Shown piece by piece: positions 19,605 to 28,271 of a stretch of DNA of 64,000 nucleotides. The stretch is from Sphingobacteriaceae bacterium (GTDB taxonomy: Bacteria > Bacteroidota > Bacteroidia > B-17B0 > Aurantibacillaceae). The stretch spans positions 231,650-295,649 of the forward strand of contig JADJXI010000007.1 in NCBI GenBank assembly GCA_016715905.1. The letters run 5' to 3'. Positions within the stretch are counted from its first letter, which is position 1, and every line of letters begins with the position of its first letter. The position numbers and the translations under genes are program-made. The notes below the pieces were generated by a model. The model was not told the DNA's origin. It searched no databases and saw nothing but the letters and a program-made list of their open reading frames with translations.

Positions 19605-20801
19605 ATGCGTACAGTTGATAAAATTTCTTTGGCGAACAAACGGGCTCTTGTTCGTGTTGACTTTAATGTTCCCTTAGATGAAAATTTTAAGGTTACTGAC
19701 AATACCCGTATTAAAGCCGCAATTCCTACCTTAAAAAAAATTCTGAACGAGGGAGGAAGTATTGTATTAATGAGTCATTTAGGAAGACCAAAAGAAGGAC
19801 CTGCTCATAAATATTCATTAGCACATATTGTGAATGAAGTATGTCAACAATTAGGGAGCGAAGTAAAATTTACAAACGATTGCATTAGCGAAGAATCATT
19901 TCGATTATCGAATAATTTAAAACCCGGCGAAGTATTATTACTTGAGAATTTGCGTTTTTACAAAGAAGAAGAAAAAGGCAATGAGACGTTTGCCGAAAAA
20001 TTGAGCAAACACGGTGATGTTTATGTGAATGATGCATTTGGTACTGCGCATCGCGCACATGCCTCAACTGCGGTAATTGCAAAATATTTTAAAACGGAAG
20101 CCAAATGTTTTGGATTTGTAATGGCAGGCGAAATTGCCAGTATTAACAAAGTAATGAATCAGTCTGAAAAACCATTTACCGCAATTATTGGTGGAGCCAA
20201 GGTGAGTGATAAAATATTAATTATTGAGCAACTAATGAATAAAGCCAACAATATTATTATTGGCGGAGGTATGGCCTTTACATTTGTAAAAGCATTGGGC
20301 GGACAAATTGGCAAATCTTTGTGTGAAGAAGACAGACTTGAAACAGCGAAAGAGATTTTGGATAAAGCTAAAAAATTAGGTGTTCAAATTTTCATACCGG
20401 TTGATGCCGTGATTGCGGATCAATTTTCGAATGATGCTAATCACAAAAGTTGTTCCATTGATTCTATTCCGGAAGGATGGATGGGACTTGACATTGGAGA
20501 AGAAAGTATTAAAACGTTTGGTGAAATAATAAAAAACTCAAAAACGATATTGTGGAATGGGCCCATGGGTGTTTTTGAAATGAGTCACTTTGAAAAAGGA
20601 ACAAAACAAATTGCTTTTGATATTGTAGAAGCCACAAAAAAAGGAGCATTTTCATTAATTGGCGGAGGCGATAGTGTTGCAGCGATTAATAAATATCATT
20701 TATCCGATCAGGTAAGTTACGTGAGTACCGGCGGAGGTGCATTATTAGAATATATTGAACAGGGCTCCTTACCCGGCGTTGATGCCATAGAAAAAAATTA
20801 A
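19605..20801 (+). CDS. pgk: Phosphoglycerate kinase
   Basis: This 398-residue cytoplasmic glycolytic enzyme transfers phosphate between 1,3-bisphosphoglycerate and ADP. Visible hallmarks are RVDFNVPLDE at the N-terminus, MSHLGRPKEG, DAFGTAHRAHAST, the nucleotide-binding WNGPMGVFE and the C-terminal GGGDSVAA / STGGGALLE. Length is normal. A -7 promoter box lies immediately upstream, and a small lipoprotein gene begins 2 bp after the stop, so the two are probably co-transcribed. Confidence 0.98.
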   Translation: MRTVDKISLANKRALVRVDFNVPLDENFKVTDNTRIKAAIPTLKKILNEGGSIVLMSHLGRPKEGPAHKYSLAHIVNEVCQQLGSEVKFTNDCISEESFRLSNNLKPGEVLLLENLRFYKEEEKGNETFAEKLSKHGDVYVNDAFGTAHRAHASTAVIAKYFKTEAKCFGFVMAGEIASINKVMNQSEKPFTAIIGGAKVSDKILIIEQLMNKANNIIIGGGMAFTFVKALGGQIGKSLCEEDRLETAKEILDKAKKLGVQIFIPVDAVIADQFSNDANHKSCSIDSIPEGWMGLDIGEESIKTFGEIIKNSKTILWNGPMGVFEMSHFEKGTKQIAFDIVEATKKGAFSLIGGGDSVAAINKYHLSDQVSYVSTGGGALLEYIEQGSLPGVDAIEKN

Positions 20802-20803
20802 AG

Positions 20804-21001
20804 ATGAATAAAATTTTAATCCTCTTGTTAAGCCTATATTTAGGGGCGTGCAAAAAAAATCACGTGTGTCAATGCACAAATAGCAATAACACGTATGTGG
20901 CCGGAATTATTGAAAACAGTACAAAAGCCAGTGCCAAAAAAAGTTGTAAGGATTTAAATACTGATAACACCACTTGTTCAATTACCGATTCTTATAAATA
21001 A
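20804..21001 (+). CDS. Small predicted lipoprotein, unknown function
   Basis: This 65-residue product starts with a lipoprotein signal (MNKILILLLSLYLGAC; lipobox LGAC, Cys about 16). The mature part is rich in Lys, Asn, Ser and Thr and keeps four further cysteines (CQC, SCKD, TTC). It starts 2 bp after pgk and looks translationally coupled to it. I do not recognise a named family; short lipoproteins of this type are common in Bacteroidota. Confidence 0.7.
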   Translation: MNKILILLLSLYLGACKKNHVCQCTNSNNTYVAGIIENSTKASAKKSCKDLNTDNTTCSITDSYK

Positions 21002-21024
21002 AAATCAATTAATACAACATATCC

Positions 21025-21768
21025 ATGTTTACGAAACTTGATGTAGATTTAGAATGGAAAGAGAATGATTTAGTTTCGTTCTTACCCATTATACTTTCAC
21101 TTTGTTGTTTTGTATTGTATTGGTTTACCGCCGCTTCTTCGCACATAAAAAACAAATTTTACAACAAATATTCATTTGATGATGCGGCACGTAAACATAT
21201 ATTTTTCACAAAATACTTCGGCTTTATTTCCATGGGAATTATTCCCTTAGTGATCTGTATGCTGTTTTTACCCAAATCCAATTTTTCGGATTACGGTTTA
21301 ACTTTTATTCCCGAAACAAGTCTTTATAGTCTGATTTGGACATTGGGTTTAGGCATTGTAGTTGTTCCTATTGCTTTTTTAAGTGCCAAAAAAGAAAAAA
21401 ATTTAGTGAACTATCCGCAAATCCGAAGTAAAACCTGGACAAAAAAAACAATTTTCATTACCATTTTAGGTTGGTCGCTTTACCTTTTCGGTTATGAATT
21501 ATTATTTAGAGGAACTCTGTTATTTCCTTTAGTGGATGCTCTTGGCGTTTGGCCCGCCATTGCTGTAAATATAGGAATGTATTCAGCTACGCATATTCCT
21601 AAAGGACTTGATGAAACACTTGGCGCAATTCCATTGGGATTAGTGCTTTGCCTATTAACATTATACTCCGGTACAATCTGGATTGCCTTTTTTGTACATT
21701 TATTTATGGCCATCACCAATTGTCTTACTGCTTTTAAATATCACCCGGATATAAAATATCAAGCTTAA
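21025..21768 (+). CDS. CPBP-family membrane protein (Abi / Rce1-like intramembrane protease)
   Basis: This 247-residue protein has about six to seven hydrophobic segments. The region YELLFRGTLLFPL (about 157-169) matches the first CPBP motif, and SATHIPKG (about 190) and HLFMAITN (about 230) match the later His motifs. In active family members the first motif is EExxxR; here the first Glu is Tyr, leaving one Glu. CPBP proteins include CAAX prenyl proteases and bacteriocin-immunity proteins; the substrate here cannot be inferred. The next gene starts 4 bp after the stop, so this is part of a run from pgk to 23300. Confidence 0.75.
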   Translation: MFTKLDVDLEWKENDLVSFLPIILSLCCFVLYWFTAASSHIKNKFYNKYSFDDAARKHIFFTKYFGFISMGIIPLVICMLFLPKSNFSDYGLTFIPETSLYSLIWTLGLGIVVVPIAFLSAKKEKNLVNYPQIRSKTWTKKTIFITILGWSLYLFGYELLFRGTLLFPLVDALGVWPAIAVNIGMYSATHIPKGLDETLGAIPLGLVLCLLTLYSGTIWIAFFVHLFMAITNCLTAFKYHPDIKYQA

Positions 21769-21771
21769 ACA

Positions 21772-22590
21772 ATGGGCATTAAAAAAACAGAAGGGAAAGT
21801 TGTTATTATCACCGGTTCAAGCAGAGGTATTGGCAAAGCCATCGCTATAGCCTGCGCTAAGAAGGGAATGAAGGTTGTTTTAAATGGTAGAAATCAGGAA
21901 AGGTTAAACGAAACCGAAAAGGAAATCCGAATAATAACCAATGATGTACTCAGTTTGTGTTTGGATGTTTCAGACATGAAGCAAGCCGCTCAACTTATTG
22001 ATAAAACTATAGAACGGTTTAAACAAATTGATATTTTAGTTAATAATGTTGGTATTTCTAGTCGAGGCGAAGTTGCCGACATGAATCCGGAAGTTTTTAA
22101 AACAGTTTTTGAAAGTAATGTTTACGGAACAGTTTATCCTACCATACCTGCCATTCCTTATCTTCGCCAAACTAAAGGTAGTTTGATTTTCATTTCGAGT
22201 TTAGCCGGTATTCGCGGTATTCCTTATATGTCGGCTTATTGTTCTTCCAAAATGGCGTTAAGAGCCATCGCTGAAACTATTCGTTTAGAAGAAGCAAAAA
22301 ATAATATCCACGTAGGTTTAATATTTGTAGGCATAACGGATATAGAACATAATAAAGAAGCAATAGGCGCCGACGGTTCTAAGGTAATTTTGCAATCCCG
22401 TAAAAATAAAAATGTTCAATCACCGGAATATGTTGCGAATATAGTATTGAAAAATATTTCAAGCAGAAAATTTATTTCCGTATTAACCGGAATAGGTAAA
22501 CTCAATTCATTTCTCCAACCCCGCTTTCCGCTCCTCGTCGAAAAACTAATTCTGAAAAACATTAAAAAGTTTGACGAAGGCATTAAATAA
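21772..22590 (+). CDS. Short-chain dehydrogenase/reductase (SDR)
   Basis: The 272-residue classical SDR has the cofactor motif TGSSRGIGKA (about 14-23), the NNVG motif, catalytic Ser (FISSLAG) and YCSSK (Tyr and Lys catalytic pair). The substrate is unknown; the C-terminal ~70 residues are basic and hydrophobic, as in SDRs acting on lipids. It begins 4 bp after the CPBP gene and ends 6 bp before the next, so it lies inside a short operon of membrane-associated genes. Confidence 0.9.
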   Translation: MGIKKTEGKVVIITGSSRGIGKAIAIACAKKGMKVVLNGRNQERLNETEKEIRIITNDVLSLCLDVSDMKQAAQLIDKTIERFKQIDILVNNVGISSRGEVADMNPEVFKTVFESNVYGTVYPTIPAIPYLRQTKGSLIFISSLAGIRGIPYMSAYCSSKMALRAIAETIRLEEAKNNIHVGLIFVGITDIEHNKEAIGADGSKVILQSRKNKNVQSPEYVANIVLKNISSRKFISVLTGIGKLNSFLQPRFPLLVEKLILKNIKKFDEGIK

Positions 22591-22595
22591 ATGAT

Positions 22596-23300
22596 ATGCT
22601 GATAGGTAGCGATTTTGAAAAAATAAAAATAGAAGTCTTTGATTTAATTTTATTGGAACCCAATGCCATGCTTGGTGATTTAATTTTATTTTGCTGTGCT
22701 ATTTATTTTGCCTTTCAAATAAAAAAAACAAATGAACATTCGCCCTTTTTTAAAAACTGGTACTGGTTTTTCATTTCTTTTGGCATTGGTTTTTTAGCCG
22801 GAGGCATCAGTCATCTTTTTTATTACTATTTAGGAGTTAACGGTAAATATATTCCCTGGTATTTAGGATTACTCAATTCATATTTTATTGAAATGGCCAT
22901 GATATCCATTTTTCCTATTCAGCATAAAATTCCGCTTTTTAATAAACTCATTCAAACAAAACTCCTTCTATCTTGTATCGTGGCCACCTACATTTATGCA
23001 AATTTCGATTTAAATCTGGATCAAAAAATTGGTTTGCTTGTTCCTACACTTAATTCTGTTATAGGGCTTTTAATAAGTTTAGGAGTATTAGGGTTTTATT
23101 ATAGCCAAAAAATTCATTCCGGTTTTCTCTTTTTCACAATCAGCATTTTCATTCTCATCCCAACTGCTTTTTTGCAAAACTTAAAAATCAATTTACACCC
23201 TTGGTTTGATCGAAATGATGCCAGTCATGTTTTACTTCTCATTGGCTTGTTTATGTATTATAAAGGTGTAATCAGCTATCACAAACACCTGCATCAATAG
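22596..23300 (+). CDS. Integral membrane protein of unknown function
   Basis: The 234-residue product has about seven hydrophobic helices spread over its whole length and few charged residues outside the loops. A GGISHLFYYYLG segment near residue 70 carries a His in a membrane helix. I do not recognise the family with certainty. It follows the SDR gene by 6 bp and meets the acyltransferase gene tail-to-tail with only 8 bp between stops, with no terminator visible. Confidence 0.65.
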   Translation: MLIGSDFEKIKIEVFDLILLEPNAMLGDLILFCCAIYFAFQIKKTNEHSPFFKNWYWFFISFGIGFLAGGISHLFYYYLGVNGKYIPWYLGLLNSYFIEMAMISIFPIQHKIPLFNKLIQTKLLLSCIVATYIYANFDLNLDQKIGLLVPTLNSVIGLLISLGVLGFYYSQKIHSGFLFFTISIFILIPTAFLQNLKINLHPWFDRNDASHVLLLIGLFMYYKGVISYHKHLHQ

Positions 23301-23308
23301 CGTAAACG

Positions 23309-24673
23309 CTAAACAGAACGTTTAAAGTTTATTTTTTTAAAGTACATTTCCTTAGCTTGTTCCAATTCCGAAATAATTTCACTTCGTTGCTGTATTAATC
23401 CGGTAATTAAATTGGTTTTGCGATAAAACATGGATAAAATATCCCAACTCTTTTTAATATTAGTTAACCGTTGATAATAGTAAAAAGAAAATAATCCGGT
23501 TACCGGTAATGTAACCAAATAAATAATACTCATCATCCAGTTTTCAAATATTAAATAAAAAATATAAAAATAAACACTATAGAAAATCAGGAACATAAAT
23601 GTACCCAAAGAAAGCGCCAAGGAACCATAAAATTCAGCCCGACTACTCATTTTTTTTCCAATGATATTGGGGATTCTAAATGGAATATAATGATGCAAAA
23701 ATCCATAGAGAAAAACCGGGAATCCAAAAATCGTATAAAGAAAAGATGTTAAGGTTTTGGTCCACACATTTTGCTGTTCAACATGGCGTATATTTTCATC
23801 TTTCAATTTTAAACGTTCCAAATCATCCAGGTAAGTATTAATCTTATTTTGAACAGACTGCACACGTTCCGAATCAGATTGCAAATAATCATGTACACAA
23901 TCGCTAATCATTTTACTGGTATTAAAATCCCAGTTCGTTTGTTGATGCGGATAGCCGTTATCGGCAAATAATTTGGCTTTATAAATTAATTCAATACTCG
24001 CCACCAGTTTATCTACCGCTTCGTCTTCAATATGAACAACTGCTTTTTCTAAATTCACCCGAATATCTTCAGTAAGTTTTCGGGCAGCTTTAAAGGAATC
24101 TTCCCGGTATAAGGTTTCGTAATCTTTTATTACAATTGGTTTTTCTATTTTCACAAACAAAACGCTTTGAAATTTGTGGGGATTGGAAAAATTCAATCCA
24201 ATACTCACAATCTTCAAATTCAGATTAAAATTATTTTGCGCCTCTGCACCAAAACAAATTCTGGCAGCTCCCGATTGTATTTTTTTTATTTTTCGTTCGG
24301 TTAATGAAATTCCTTCCGGAAAAATCAGTATTACACCACCCTTTTCAAAATGTTGGATACAAAATTTAAAACTATCTTTATTTTTATGTGTTTCCTGCGG
24401 TGCTTCATGCGCTCGGTAAATAGGTATCATGTGTAGTTTACTGAAAAGCCATTTAATAAATCCATTTTGAAAATAAACACTGCGCGCTAAAAAATAAACC
24501 GGACGCTTAGTTAGGGATGCAATCACAATAGGATCCATAAATGCACTGGGATGATTGGCCGTTAAAAGTACGGGCCCGGTTTCCGGAATATTTTCCAAGC
24601 CTTCAATTTTATACGATCTAAAATATAAACGATTGGCTATTTTAAAAAGTACTTTTAAGCACCTGAACAACAT
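23309..24673 (-). CDS. 1-acyl-glycerol-3-phosphate acyltransferase-like (PlsC family) membrane protein
   Basis: The 454-residue protein starts with a PlsC-type acyltransferase domain: NHPSAFMD (about 41-48; the HX4D catalytic motif), then IPIYR and FPEG (about 117). It transfers acyl chains to glycerol lipids at the inner membrane. The second half has two or three hydrophobic segments (about 315-405) and a basic C-terminal helix. This length and extra membrane domain are typical of Bacteroidota acyltransferases, not of the short PlsC. The exact acceptor is unknown. Confidence 0.88.
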   Translation of the reverse strand: MLFRCLKVLFKIANRLYFRSYKIEGLENIPETGPVLLTANHPSAFMDPIVIASLTKRPVYFLARSVYFQNGFIKWLFSKLHMIPIYRAHEAPQETHKNKDSFKFCIQHFEKGGVILIFPEGISLTERKIKKIQSGAARICFGAEAQNNFNLNLKIVSIGLNFSNPHKFQSVLFVKIEKPIVIKDYETLYREDSFKAARKLTEDIRVNLEKAVVHIEDEAVDKLVASIELIYKAKLFADNGYPHQQTNWDFNTSKMISDCVHDYLQSDSERVQSVQNKINTYLDDLERLKLKDENIRHVEQQNVWTKTLTSFLYTIFGFPVFLYGFLHHYIPFRIPNIIGKKMSSRAEFYGSLALSLGTFMFLIFYSVYFYIFYLIFENWMMSIIYLVTLPVTGLFSFYYYQRLTNIKKSWDILSMFYRKTNLITGLIQQRSEIISELEQAKEMYFKKINFKRSV

Positions 24674-24746
24674 AACACGAATTTAACCTAATCTTTGAAT
24701 TATAAAAAATCAATATAGTACAAGATTCTGAATTACTATTATTTCT

Positions 24747-24754
24747 TAACTTTG
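24747..24754 (+). promoter_or_regulatory. Bacteroidota -7 box (TAACTTTG) before ispF
   Basis: An exact TAnnTTTG match lies 16 bp before the first ATG of ispF. The -33 region is weak. The box falls between the divergent acyltransferase gene and ispF, where a promoter is needed. Confidence 0.5.
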
Positions 24755-24770
24755 ATACTTATTGTTTGTT

Positions 24771-25253
24771 ATGATGAATTTTAGAATAGGTTTCGGTTAT
24801 GATGTTCACCCACTCGGAAAAGACAGAGAATTATGGCTCGGGGGCATAAAACTTGAATTTGAATTGGGCTGCGTGGGTCATAGTGATGCCGATGTATTGC
24901 TACATGCCATTTGTGATGCTTTACTGGGCGCCGCTAACTTACGCGATATAGGATTTCATTTTCCAAATACCGACCCCAAATACAAAGGTGCCGACAGCAA
25001 ACTGCTATTGAAAGAAGTAAATGCTTTACTCAAAAAAAATAATTATAATATCGGAAATATTGATGCAACCCTAAGTTTAGAAGCCCCAAAAATAAATCCG
25101 CATATCGCAGCAATGCAAAAAGTAATCGCTGCTACTTTAGAAATTGAAGCAGATCAAATATCCATCAAAGCCACCACCAACGAAAAACTGGGATATGTGG
25201 GCAAAGGCGAAGGCGTAAATGCCTATGCGGTTGCACTCATTTATAAGGCTTAA
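24771..25253 (+). CDS. ispF: 2-C-methyl-D-erythritol 2,4-cyclodiphosphate synthase
   Basis: This is the MEP-pathway enzyme that cyclises CDP-methylerythritol 2-phosphate on the way to isoprenoids. The 160-residue protein has the metal-binding DVHPL and HSDADVLLHAICDALLGA and the C-terminal TTNEKLGYVGKGEG. ATG 24771 (or the ATG three bases on) gives the usual N-terminus before RIGFGYDVH; a TTG at 24762 is unnecessary. It acts as a cytoplasmic trimer. Length is normal. Confidence 0.97.
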   Translation: MMNFRIGFGYDVHPLGKDRELWLGGIKLEFELGCVGHSDADVLLHAICDALLGAANLRDIGFHFPNTDPKYKGADSKLLLKEVNALLKKNNYNIGNIDATLSLEAPKINPHIAAMQKVIAATLEIEADQISIKATTNEKLGYVGKGEGVNAYAVALIYKA

Positions 25254-25330
25254 CCTTAAACTAACCTATACTTCATTTTAATTCGCCGAATCTTGCGTAT
25301 TCACATTCATTTTTTCTTTACTTTTAAAGG

Positions 25331-26737
25331 ATGAGAATTTTTTTACTTTTTTTCGCAGTGGCTTTTTTTTCTACAAAGGCTCAAACTTATAATTACTATT
25401 TTGGCAATATACACTCGCATACCGGATTTTCAGATGGAAGTCAGGATTCCCTGGTTTCAGGAATAAGCACACCCGCCGGAGCTTACACTTTTGCGAAAGC
25501 CTCACAGAATTTTGATTTCTTAGGTATTTCAGAACACAATCACTATTCCAATAACAATAACCCCGGTTTTCAAATTCAAAGCTGGCCACTTGGAATTTCT
25601 CAAGCAAACGCTGCCAATGATGATGGAAATTTTGTTTGCCTCTTTGGTATGGAATGGGGAGTGTCCAGCAATTATCACGGACATGTTTTAATTTATAATT
25701 TCCCGCAATTAATCGGATGGGAAGCAAACAACTACGATGTATATAACTCCAAAGATGATTACGATGGCTTATTTCGGAAAATAAAAAATCAACCCGGTGC
25801 CTTTTGTACTTTGGCACATCCGGGTGGCAGCGATTTTACTACAGATGGCACTTCTTCTACTTCTTTACTCTATGGGGCATACAATGCCACCTACGACTCT
25901 GCCATTGTTGCGGTTCCGCTACGTAACGGTTTGTACAATACCGCCACTACCGATTATACCGCTTATCCGGCCAGTAATTTTTTGTGGTATTACAAAGGCA
26001 TACTCTCCAAAGGATACCACTTAGGTATTAATTATGATCATGATAATCACAATACCACCTTCGGAAGAAACAATGCCGGGCGTATGGTGGTTTTAATGCC
26101 ATCATTAACCAAAGCTAATTTCTTTGAAGCAATTCATGCCATGCGCTTTTATGCCAGTGATGATTGGAACGCCCAAGTAGAATTTAAAATGAATAACAAT
26201 TGGATGGGCTCGATACTTAGCGGAACAATCAATCCAAGTTTTACCGTAATTCATAATGATGGTGATTCAGAATTAGCCGACTCCATTAAAATTTGGAGAG
26301 GAATTAGCAATAACGCGGCTCCGGCACAAGTTGTGAGTATCACCAAAGCCAATAACACATCCAATTATACCGATAATACCATGTTAAACGGTTATGAGTA
26401 TTTTTATTTTGCTGAAATAAAACAAACCGACGGGCAATGGATTATTACTTCACCGATATGGTACACCAACACCTTGCCTGCAGGGATTAAAGAAAATGAC
26501 TTACAAATTCATTTTAATTTCTTCCCGAATCCGGCTTCTAAAATGCTTAGCATTTCTGTAAGTGATTGTAAAAACTATAAAATCAGCGTACTGGATTTGT
26601 TAGGGAAAGAATTAATTTCAGAATTTTTTAACGACAAAGATTATCAGTTAAATATTGAAAGTTTAGCGGCCGGAACTTATTTACTGAAGATAGAATCAGA
26701 AAACAGGCAGCTCACCAAAAAATTAATGGTGGAATAA
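25331..26737 (+). CDS. Secreted PHP-domain phosphoesterase-like protein with T9SS type A sorting domain
   Basis: A signal peptide (MRIFLLFFAVAFFSTKAQ) precedes a PHP-type metal-dependent domain: NIHSHTGFSDG, ISEHNHYS, the HPGG motif and YDHDNHN supply the expected clusters of His and Asp ligands over residues about 25-300. A short beta domain follows. The C-terminus is a type A T9SS sorting domain (FNFFPNPASKMLSIS to KKLMVE). The protein should therefore be an extracellular hydrolase, perhaps a phosphoesterase, though the substrate is unknown. AAAGG directly precedes the ATG, too close to act as a normal ribosome-binding site. Confidence 0.85.
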   Translation: MRIFLLFFAVAFFSTKAQTYNYYFGNIHSHTGFSDGSQDSLVSGISTPAGAYTFAKASQNFDFLGISEHNHYSNNNNPGFQIQSWPLGISQANAANDDGNFVCLFGMEWGVSSNYHGHVLIYNFPQLIGWEANNYDVYNSKDDYDGLFRKIKNQPGAFCTLAHPGGSDFTTDGTSSTSLLYGAYNATYDSAIVAVPLRNGLYNTATTDYTAYPASNFLWYYKGILSKGYHLGINYDHDNHNTTFGRNNAGRMVVLMPSLTKANFFEAIHAMRFYASDDWNAQVEFKMNNNWMGSILSGTINPSFTVIHNDGDSELADSIKIWRGISNNAAPAQVVSITKANNTSNYTDNTMLNGYEYFYFAEIKQTDGQWIITSPIWYTNTLPAGIKENDLQIHFNFFPNPASKMLSISVSDCKNYKISVLDLLGKELISEFFNDKDYQLNIESLAAGTYLLKIESENRQLTKKLMVE

Positions 26738-26738
26738 A

Positions 26739-27692
26739 CTAAACGGCTGCTCGTTTTAATCGATCATTAATGGCTTTGCCCAAATTTTCGTCGGGAACTA
26801 GTTGCGCAATTACAATTTCGGCCTCACTATTATCCGCCTGACGTAACATGTCGAATAAATTTTTAGCGGCTTCCAACACATCTGCTTTTTCGGAAAGGTT
26901 AAAGTTGAAATCAGATTTTAAATTAGTTTTTCCAAATAAAAGCAGCGCAATTTTTTTATTGCTGTGTTGCTGCATTAATTTTTCGGCATCTCCAAAATAC
27001 AAGGGTTTCTTAGGTGCGTAATGACTTTTTAATTGTCCCGGCGCTTTAGGATCAGAAGATTCAATTAAACTTAGCGTGACATCGCCAATTGCATTTTTTA
27101 TTTCCTCAACACTTAATCCTCCTAACCGATAAATTAAAATCTTTCCATCCTCAACACCCACAATGGTAGACTCTAAACCTACCCTACAGGCTCCACCATC
27201 TAAAATATAAGCCACCCGATCAGCTAATTGATCTTGCACATGCTGAGCGGTAGTTGGACTGATATATCCAAATGGATTTGCGCTGGGTGCAGCTAATGGA
27301 AATTCTAATTTATTTAATAAGTCTAATGCTAATTCGTGATTAGGAACCCTAAGCGCTACCCTACTCAATCCCGAAGTAACGATATCGGGAATGATTTCTT
27401 TTTTTTGAAGCAATAGAGTTAAAGGTCCCGGCCAAAATTTATCAGCTAATTTTTTTAATCGATCATCTTCCCACTCAGCATATAAATCAATCTGCTCTGC
27501 ATTTTTTATATGCACTATTAAGGGATCAAAATGCGGACGATTTTTAGCCGTGAAAATAGAAAATACAGCTTTTTCATTCAGCGCATTAGCCGCCAAACCA
27601 TACACCGTTTCGGAGGGTATGGCTACTAAATCCCCTTCTTTTAAGAATTTAGCTGCTAAATCTATATTTTTTCCAATTTGTTCGATATGCAA
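26739..27692 (-). CDS. L-threonylcarbamoyladenylate synthase (Sua5 type)
   Basis: The enzyme makes threonylcarbamoyl-AMP for the t6A modification of tRNA. The YrdC domain is clear: IPSETVYGLAANA, TAKNRPHFDPLIVH, WPGPLTLLL, SRVALRVPNH and APSANPFGYISPTTA. A linker with APGQLKSHYAPKKPL and a C-terminal Sua5 domain make it the long Sua5 form. I placed the start at TTG 27692, giving an N-terminus next to IGKNIDLAAKFL as in relatives; an ATG at 27731 adds 13 residues but runs over the divergent hpt promoter and start. The start is uncertain, the function is not. Confidence 0.9.
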   Translation of the reverse strand: MHIEQIGKNIDLAAKFLKEGDLVAIPSETVYGLAANALNEKAVFSIFTAKNRPHFDPLIVHIKNAEQIDLYAEWEDDRLKKLADKFWPGPLTLLLQKKEIIPDIVTSGLSRVALRVPNHELALDLLNKLEFPLAAPSANPFGYISPTTAQHVQDQLADRVAYILDGGACRVGLESTIVGVEDGKILIYRLGGLSVEEIKNAIGDVTLSLIESSDPKAPGQLKSHYAPKKPLYFGDAEKLMQQHSNKKIALLLFGKTNLKSDFNFNLSEKADVLEAAKNLFDMLRQADNSEAEIVIAQLVPDENLGKAINDRLKRAAV

Positions 27693-27707
27693 ATATCGGA
27701 AAAAAGC

Positions 27708-27715
27708 TATATTTG
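27708..27715 (+). promoter_or_regulatory. Bacteroidota -7 box (TATATTTG) before hpt
   Basis: An exact TAnnTTTG match lies 7 bp before the GTG at 27723. It supports that GTG as the hpt start, because an upstream in-frame ATG (27678) would put the promoter inside the coding region. As with pgk, the transcript would be almost leaderless. Confidence 0.5.
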
Positions 27716-27722
27716 TTATCCT

Positions 27723-28259
27723 GTGTCTCAAATCATTCGCATAAAAGATAAGGAGTTTAAACCTTATATTTCAACCAGCAACATTTCTTTAGCCGTTGCA
27801 GCTGTTGCCGAACAAATAAACCAAGAATTAAAAAACGAAGATGTTGTATTTTTAGCCGTATTGAACGGCAGTTTCATGTTTGCATCCGATTTAATGAAAC
27901 AAATACAATTGCCATGTACCATTTCTTTCATTAAACTAGCCAGCTATCACGGCACAAGCAGCAGCGGAACAGTAAATGAATTAGTTGGACTTACCGAAGA
28001 TTTAACCGATAAAACCGTTGTGATTATTGAGGATATTGTGGATACAGGAAACACATTGGAAAAACTGACTCTGATTTTAAATCAAAAAAAAGTAAAACAA
28101 ATTAAAGTAGCCACCTTATTATTTAAACCCGATGCCTACAAAAAAAATTATCCGGTACATTACGCCGGCATGAAAATAAAAAATGAGTTTGTGGTTGGAT
28201 ATGGATTGGACTATGATGGATTTGGAAGAAATTTAAAAGAAATATATGTAATTGTTTAA
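27723..28259 (+). CDS. hpt: Hypoxanthine phosphoribosyltransferase
   Basis: This purine-salvage enzyme couples hypoxanthine or guanine to PRPP. The 178-residue form from GTG 27723 (SQIIRIKDKEF at the N-terminus) has VLNGSFMFASDL, the flexible-loop SYHGTSSSG, the PRPP-binding VVIIEDIVDTGNTL and VGYGLDYDGFGRNL. An ATG at 27678 would add 15 residues but overlaps the divergent gene and the promoter box. The adk gene follows after a 12-bp gap, so the two purine-nucleotide genes are probably co-transcribed. Confidence 0.94.
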   Translation: MSQIIRIKDKEFKPYISTSNISLAVAAVAEQINQELKNEDVVFLAVLNGSFMFASDLMKQIQLPCTISFIKLASYHGTSSSGTVNELVGLTEDLTDKTVVIIEDIVDTGNTLEKLTLILNQKKVKQIKVATLLFKPDAYKKNYPVHYAGMKIKNEFVVGYGLDYDGFGRNLKEIYVIV

Positions 28260-28271
28260 AGTAAAGTGAAT

